DNA from: Lentisphaeria bacterium
GTDB lineage: Bacteria; Verrucomicrobiota; Lentisphaeria; Victivallales; Victivallaceae
Length of the DNA: 37,847 nt
Assembly (NCBI GenBank): GCA_017454215.1
Contig: JAFTDL010000329.1
Coordinates: 1-37,847 of the forward strand
Direction of reading: 5' to 3'
The notes under the pieces were generated by a model. The model saw only the letters and a list, made by a program, of their open reading frames with translations. It had not been told where the DNA came from and ran no database searches. Below, piece after piece: positions 33,287 through 37,847 of the stretch. Numbering within the stretch: position 1 is the stretch's first letter; the number at the start of each line of letters is the position of its first letter. The translations under genes and the position numbers were made by a program.

Positions 33287-34453
33287 ATGAAATTTTATCG
33301 TGTGGTATTCACGGCGGTCCTGTCCGCGGCCCTGCTCACGGCAGGGGGATGCGGCGGAAAGAAGACCAAAAACACCAAAGAGCGCGAAGTGCGCGTAACG
33401 CTGCGGAAACTGGAAAAACGCGTCTTCAGGCGTATCATTCCCGTGCAGGGCACGGTGTCCCCCGTGCGCCACGCGGTGATCTCAGCCAAGATCGGCGGCG
33501 TGCTCGAAAAGCTCAGGATCGACGAGGGCGACGTCGTCAAAAAGGGAGACACCCTCTTCGAGATCGACCGGCAGGTGCTCAAAAATCAGGTGATGGTCAA
33601 GGAGAACGAGATCAACGTCAAACGCGCCGAGGCGGAGGCCGCCCGCATCGCCCTCGAACGGGCGCGGATCAACCGCGAAAAGGCCAAACTTGATTTCGAC
33701 CGCTCCGCCCGGCTGTGGAGCGCCCGGGCCACCAGCCAGACCGATTACGAAACGGCTTCGGTCAATCTCAAAAACGCCGAATCCGATGTCAAAAAGGCCG
33801 AAGCCGACGTGGCCAGCGTGCAGGCCCAGTTCAAACAGGCCGAGGGCAATCTGGTCATCGCGCGCAAAAACCTCGCAGACTCCACCACGGTCGCCCCCTA
33901 CGACTGCACCGTCACCCAGAAGTATTTCGAGGAAAACGAATACGTTTCGGTGGGCAACAACATCGTCAGGATCGAAGACCTGACCGAGTTCGAGATCACC
34001 AGCTTCATCAGTTCGGTCTACTACCCGATGATAGAGAAAGACAGGACGCCTGTCCACATCCGCCTCTTCGGCAAGGAAATGGGCCGGGCGGTCATCACCC
34101 ACAAGGCGCCCTCCATCGATCCGGTCAGCCGCACGTTCAAGATCAAGGTCCTGGTGCCGAAGAACATCGCGCTCGCCAGCGGATCTCTGTGCGACATCGA
34201 CATCGTGCTCGAAGAAAAGGAGACCTACGGCATGCCCTCGGACGCCATTCTGCTGCGGGCGGGCGGCAGGTACATCGCCTACGCCTCCGGACCTGACGGA
34301 CGGGCGGTGAGTTTCGACATCGTTCCGGGCATCGTCGAGGGGAAACTCACCGAAGTCGTCAACAATCAGAAACTGCGGGACCGGCGCTTCGTCGTCACCG
34401 GACAGACCTTCATCAACACGGGCACCCTGCTGCGCGAAGTCAAACAGAAGTAA
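33287..34453 (+). CDS. RND efflux periplasmic adaptor (membrane fusion protein)
   Basis: A protein of 388 residues, HlyD/AcrA family, linking the RND pump to an outer-membrane channel. The N-terminus is a lipoprotein-like signal (FTAVLSAALLTAGGC) with the acylated Cys near residue 22. A lipoyl/barrel-sandwich segment (IPVQGTVSPVRHAVISAKIGGVLEKLRIDEGDVVKKGDTLFEID) precedes a coiled-coil hairpin near 100-190. The second lipoyl half (VAPYDCTVTQKYFEENEYVSVGNNIVRIED) and a beta-barrel domain follow. GGGAG lies before the ATG at 33287. The pump gene follows after 27 bases. No outer-membrane TolC-like gene is in the window. Confidence 0.92.
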   Translation: MKFYRVVFTAVLSAALLTAGGCGGKKTKNTKEREVRVTLRKLEKRVFRRIIPVQGTVSPVRHAVISAKIGGVLEKLRIDEGDVVKKGDTLFEIDRQVLKNQVMVKENEINVKRAEAEAARIALERARINREKAKLDFDRSARLWSARATSQTDYETASVNLKNAESDVKKAEADVASVQAQFKQAEGNLVIARKNLADSTTVAPYDCTVTQKYFEENEYVSVGNNIVRIEDLTEFEITSFISSVYYPMIEKDRTPVHIRLFGKEMGRAVITHKAPSIDPVSRTFKIKVLVPKNIALASGSLCDIDIVLEEKETYGMPSDAILLRAGGRYIAYASGPDGRAVSFDIVPGIVEGKLTEVVNNQKLRDRRFVVTGQTFINTGTLLREVKQK

Positions 34454-34480
34454 CATCATACCGGAAGGGAAGTCAGAACA

Positions 34481-37400
34481 ATGTTTCTCAGCCGCTGGTC
34501 AGTCAACCGTCCCATCGCCATGACCGCCTTCATCATCGTGCTGATCATGATCGGAGCAAGTCTGTACTCCCGGATCAGCATCGACCTCCTGCCCAACATG
34601 GAGATCCCGACCATCCTCATCAGGTGCGAATACAAAGGGGCCAGTCCCACCGAGATCGAGGTCGAGGTCGTCAAGCGGATCGAAGACGCCATCTCCTCGA
34701 TCGACGGCATCCAGCACATCACCAGCTCCTCCCTTGAGGATCAGGGACAGGTCCAGGTCGAGTTCATCATGGGCACCAACGTGGATATCGCCGCCACCGA
34801 CATCCGCGAAGCCCTCAACCGCATCCGCGACGACTTTCCCGAAGGCGCCGACGAGCCGCGGATCCGCAAGATCGACACCAACGCCACCACCGTCGTCCAG
34901 CTCCTGCTGGTGGGGGATCGGACCCGCGACGACCTGTACGATTACGCCGACGACATCCTTTCGGACCGCTTCTCGGCCGTCCCCGGCGTCGGCGAAGTCC
35001 GCATCTACGGCGGCAACGAAATGCAGGTGCACGTGCTGCTGGACCGCGAAAAGCTCATCACCACCAACATCCCCATCAACGACATCGTCGCGAAGCTGCG
35101 GGCCAGCAACGTGCGCAAGCCCCTGGGACGCATCGAACAGGACAAAGGCGAGAAAAACATCACTTTCGACGGCGAATTCAAGGACTTCGAAGAACTCCGC
35201 TCCCTCGAGATCGGGCGGTATAACGGAAAAAGAGTCTATCTGCGCGACGTGGCCGAGATCCGTCTCATGGGCCGCGACCCCCGCACCCGCACCTTCGTCA
35301 ACGGCAGACCCGCCGTGCGCTTCAACATCGTCAAGAAGGGCGAGGCCAACGCCATCGAGGTCATCAAAGGGATCCGCAAACTTTACAACAACATGAACAA
35401 TTCGGGCGTCCTGCCCAGCGGCATGAGCCTCTTCTGGTTCTCGGACTCCGGCGAGTTCATCCAGTCTTCGGTGGACGACGCGTGGACGAGCATCCTCATC
35501 GGCATCATCCTCACCGCGGCGCTGCTGTTCCTCTTTCTCCACAACCCCAAATCGACCTTCATCGTCATGGTGTCGATGCCCATTTCGGTGGTGGTGACCT
35601 TCGCCGTCATGGCCTATCTGGGCTACTCCTTCAACATCATGACGCTGCTTTCTCTGGGCTGTTCCGTGGGCGTGCTGGTGACCAACTCCATCGTGGTCAT
35701 CGAAAACATCTTCAAGCGCCTCGAACGGGGCAACACCATCAAGACCGCCGCGGAACACGGCACGGCCGAAGTGATCGCCGCCGTTTCGGCCAGCGCGCTC
35801 ACCAATGTGGTGGTGTTCGTGCCGGTGATGATGATGACCACCATGATCGGACGCATGATGGTGCCTTTCGCGGGGGTCATGGTGGGGGCGACGCTCGTAT
35901 CGCTTTTCGTGAGTTTCACTCTTACGCCCATCCTTTCGTGCGTTCTGCTCAAAAACGCTTCAGCTCAAAAGAAGACCTCATGGCTCGACCGGCTGTTCGT
36001 CTTCTGGGACCGGGGGTACGACTGGCTGTGCGACCGCTTCAACCGCTCCATCAACTGGACCGCCAATCACGCCGTGCTTTTCCTCGCCGTGACGGCGCTC
36101 TTCGCCGGACTGGTCTACTTTTTCATCGTGCCGCAGGTGGGACTCTCGTTCCTGCCCTTCTGCGATCAGGGCGAGATCCGCATCCGTTTCGAGTTTCCGA
36201 CCAACTACAATCTCGACACCACCACGGCGAAGATCCAGGAAGCCGCTGAACAGCTGAAAAAATTCGACTTCATCAAGGGCATGGTGGTGGGCATCGGCCA
36301 GGCCAACGGCACCCGCGGTCAGGTCAACTCCGCCGTCTACCTCGGCCAGATCACCCTCAAAACCACCGGAAAAGGCGAACGGAAAGAATCCATCTACGAC
36401 CTTCAGGACATGATCCGCAAGGAACTTGCCTTCATGGACAACTGCCGCATCACCCTGACCATTCCGGCCACCTTCGGCGGCGCCGGGGCCGAGATCCGCT
36501 GCGTCATCCACGGACCGGACCTCAACGTGCTCGAAAACGCCGAGATGCGGGTCCTGGAAAAACTGCCCCAGCTGGGACTTACCCGCGATCTGGACTCCAC
36601 CTGGCGCGAACGCAAACCCAACATCAACATCATTCCCGACCGCACGGTGCTGCAGAACATGGGCATGACGGCCGAGCAGTTCTACCAGTACATGGCCGGG
36701 TCCCTCGACGGCATCGAAGTGGGCGACTACCGCAGCGGCGCCCGGACCTTCAAGATCCGGGTCAGGAACCGCAAGGAGCCGGGCGAACGGCAGCTCATTC
36801 AGAACGCTCCCGCCGTCAAGGACGCAAATCCGCTGAGCACCGAAGTGCTGGCCGAGATCAGGGAGGATGCCCGGCCCGTCATCATCAACCGCTACGACAA
36901 GGTGCGCACCTCGTGGATCTACGCCAACACCGCCCCCGGCAAGGCGCTGGGACAGGTTTCGGACACCATGCGTCAGGTGGCCGAGGAGATCCTGCCCGGC
37001 GGTTACGGGATCCGCATGAGCGGCAACGTGGAGCGCATGCACGAAACGAATATGGAGTTCATGCGCGTCATGGTGCTGGCCTCGGTCCTCACCTATCTGC
37101 TGATCGCGGCGATCATGGAGTCGTGGACCAAACCGCTTCTCATCATGTTCACCATTCCGCTGGGATTTCTGGGCATGTATTTCACGCTGTATCTGGCGGG
37201 CATGCCCATGTCCATGATGGGCTTGCTGGGCGGCGTGATGATGATCGGGATCGTGGTCAACAACGCCATTCTCATCATGGACGAGTGTTCGAATCTCATG
37301 CGCAACTCGGGCATGGCTCCGCGCCGGGCCATGCTGCAGGCGGTGAAGAGCAAGTTCCGTCCCATCGTCATGACCAGCATCGCCTCGGTGGCGGGAATGC

Positions 37401-37579
37401 TCCCCATGGCCTTCGGCCGGGGTCTGGGTTCGGAGTTGCGGGCCAGCTGCGGCATGGGCGTGGTCGGCGGACTGATCTTCGCCTCGCTGATGACCCTCTA
37501 CGTCAGTCCCGCGCTGTTCTTCGTGTTCTGCAGAAAGAAGAAAGATCCTGTTCCTCCCGCGGACCGGCAGCAGTCCTGA
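34481..37579 (+). CDS. RND (HAE1-like) efflux transporter with non-canonical relay residues
   Basis: An inner-membrane pump of 1032 residues with the twelve-TM, two-porter-domain RND layout. Landmarks are SVNRPIAMTAF at the start, IDLLPNMEIPTI in the first periplasmic part, SVGVLVTNSIVVIENI in TM4 and MMIGIVVNNAILIMDE in TM10. In AcrB the TM4 pair D407/D408 and TM10 K940 carry protons; here the aligned residues are T401/N402 and N927. It could belong to an RND subfamily with different coupling, or be non-transporting. The drug range is unknown. GGAAGGGAAG precedes the ATG. The stop is followed by hairpin-rich repeats. Confidence 0.93.
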   Translation: MFLSRWSVNRPIAMTAFIIVLIMIGASLYSRISIDLLPNMEIPTILIRCEYKGASPTEIEVEVVKRIEDAISSIDGIQHITSSSLEDQGQVQVEFIMGTNVDIAATDIREALNRIRDDFPEGADEPRIRKIDTNATTVVQLLLVGDRTRDDLYDYADDILSDRFSAVPGVGEVRIYGGNEMQVHVLLDREKLITTNIPINDIVAKLRASNVRKPLGRIEQDKGEKNITFDGEFKDFEELRSLEIGRYNGKRVYLRDVAEIRLMGRDPRTRTFVNGRPAVRFNIVKKGEANAIEVIKGIRKLYNNMNNSGVLPSGMSLFWFSDSGEFIQSSVDDAWTSILIGIILTAALLFLFLHNPKSTFIVMVSMPISVVVTFAVMAYLGYSFNIMTLLSLGCSVGVLVTNSIVVIENIFKRLERGNTIKTAAEHGTAEVIAAVSASALTNVVVFVPVMMMTTMIGRMMVPFAGVMVGATLVSLFVSFTLTPILSCVLLKNASAQKKTSWLDRLFVFWDRGYDWLCDRFNRSINWTANHAVLFLAVTALFAGLVYFFIVPQVGLSFLPFCDQGEIRIRFEFPTNYNLDTTTAKIQEAAEQLKKFDFIKGMVVGIGQANGTRGQVNSAVYLGQITLKTTGKGERKESIYDLQDMIRKELAFMDNCRITLTIPATFGGAGAEIRCVIHGPDLNVLENAEMRVLEKLPQLGLTRDLDSTWRERKPNINIIPDRTVLQNMGMTAEQFYQYMAGSLDGIEVGDYRSGARTFKIRVRNRKEPGERQLIQNAPAVKDANPLSTEVLAEIREDARPVIINRYDKVRTSWIYANTAPGKALGQVSDTMRQVAEEILPGGYGIRMSGNVERMHETNMEFMRVMVLASVLTYLLIAAIMESWTKPLLIMFTIPLGFLGMYFTLYLAGMPMSMMGLLGGVMMIGIVVNNAILIMDECSNLMRNSGMAPRRAMLQAVKSKFRPIVMTSIASVAGMLPMAFGRGLGSELRASCGMGVVGGLIFASLMTLYVSPALFFVFCRKKKDPVPPADRQQS

Positions 37580-37688
37580 CGCGCAAGGCTCCGCTCAAAA
37601 CACCCCGCTTTTCTCGAAAGGGATAGGGGGCCGGGGGGAAGGCGGGTGGCACCCGTTGGCGGATAACGGCGCGTTGCCCTTTGGGGAC

Positions 37689-37847
37689 GCGCCGGACAGG
37701 AAACTGATCTTTCCCTGCGGCTCCCCGTCAGGGCAAGCCGCAGTCACACCGAGGCCGACGTTTCGGCGCCGGACAGGAAACCGAACTTTCCCTGCGGCTC
37801 CCCGTCAGGGCAAGCCGCAGTCACACCGAGGCCGACGTTTCGGCGCC
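37689..37847. repeat. 77-bp structured tandem repeat running off the window
   Basis: Two full copies (37689-37765 and 37766-37842) and the start of a third (37843-37847) have an exact 77-base period. They differ only at two bases. Each unit can form three hairpins: GGAAA/TTTCC with a 6-base loop (37699-37714), CTGCGGCT/AGCCGCAG with a 13-base loop (37715-37743), and GCCGA/TCGGC with a 4-base loop (37754-37767). Both substitutions fall in the 6-base loop. A separate hairpin, GGCGCGT/ACGCGCC (37668-37693), overlaps the array start. No ORF of note is present between the RND stop and the window end. Confidence 0.8.

Noticed and set aside
34499..35758. Minus-strand open frame opposite the RND pump
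   Set aside because: Antisense to a clear RND gene and of low-complexity Asp/His/Val composition.
37689..37847. Tandem tRNAs, because the repeat unit is 77 bases
   Set aside because: No GTTCGA T-loop, no paired acceptor ends and three hairpins of the wrong sizes.
37689..37847. CRISPR array
   Set aside because: The units are near-identical along their full length, with no variable spacers.

Overview
This is a G+C-rich chromosomal window from a Gram-negative bacterium. The outer-membrane evidence is BamA, a secretin, a WaaG-type LPS glucosyltransferase, Arn lipid A-modification enzymes and an RND efflux pair. The protein types, the rpsF-ssb-rpsR-rplI-dnaB order and the gut-phage-like tail fibre suggest a PVC-superphylum bacterium, perhaps Lentisphaeria/Victivallis-like. 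That placement is an impression from the sequence and was not tested by a search.

Region by region. (1) 1-3700, plus strand: the 3' end of a secretin, then a tightly overlapping trio of ppiB (cyclophilin), a CstA-family transporter and waaG. (2) 3813-6465, minus strand: a PepD-type dipeptidase with its own promoter, and a low-G+C FkbM-type methyltransferase that looks acquired. (3) 6726-19653, minus strand: fourteen genes in one direction with gaps under 75 bases and many overlapping junctions. In transcription order these are prs, rplY, pth, rpsF, ssb, rpsR, rplI, dnaB, bamA, mazG, arnB, arnT, arnC and a gene for an unassigned 81-residue protein. A good sigma-70-like promoter and a leader of about 290 nt precede prs. 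Core translation and replication genes therefore run straight into envelope assembly (BamA) and aminoarabinose-type lipid A modification. arnA and arnD are not in the window. (4) 20128-22642, minus strand: a BtuFCD/FecBCD-like ABC importer. (5) 22796-30386, plus strand: a cassette that looks phage-derived, with a disordered protein, three probable virion proteins, a collagen-like fibre protein, a 798-residue tail fibre with LamG-like regions, a PLA2-like protein, a one-TM protein and a lipoprotein. No terminase, capsid, portal or integrase gene is visible. (6) 30546-33093, plus strand: an HTH regulator with a palindrome over its own -10, an exported protein, a YkgJ-type cysteine-cluster protein, gmk and a stand-alone coaC. 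(7) 33287-37579: an RND adaptor and a 1032-residue RND pump whose usual proton-relay Asp pair and Lys are replaced by T401/N402 and N927. (8) 37689-37847: a 77-bp tandem repeat that folds into three hairpins and runs off the window end.

The best candidates for something undescribed are the 77-bp three-hairpin repeat, whose two substitutions both fall in one loop, the 81-residue protein coupled to arnC, the RND pump without the canonical relay residues, and the head-less tail cassette. No tRNA, rRNA, CRISPR array or insertion sequence was recognised.
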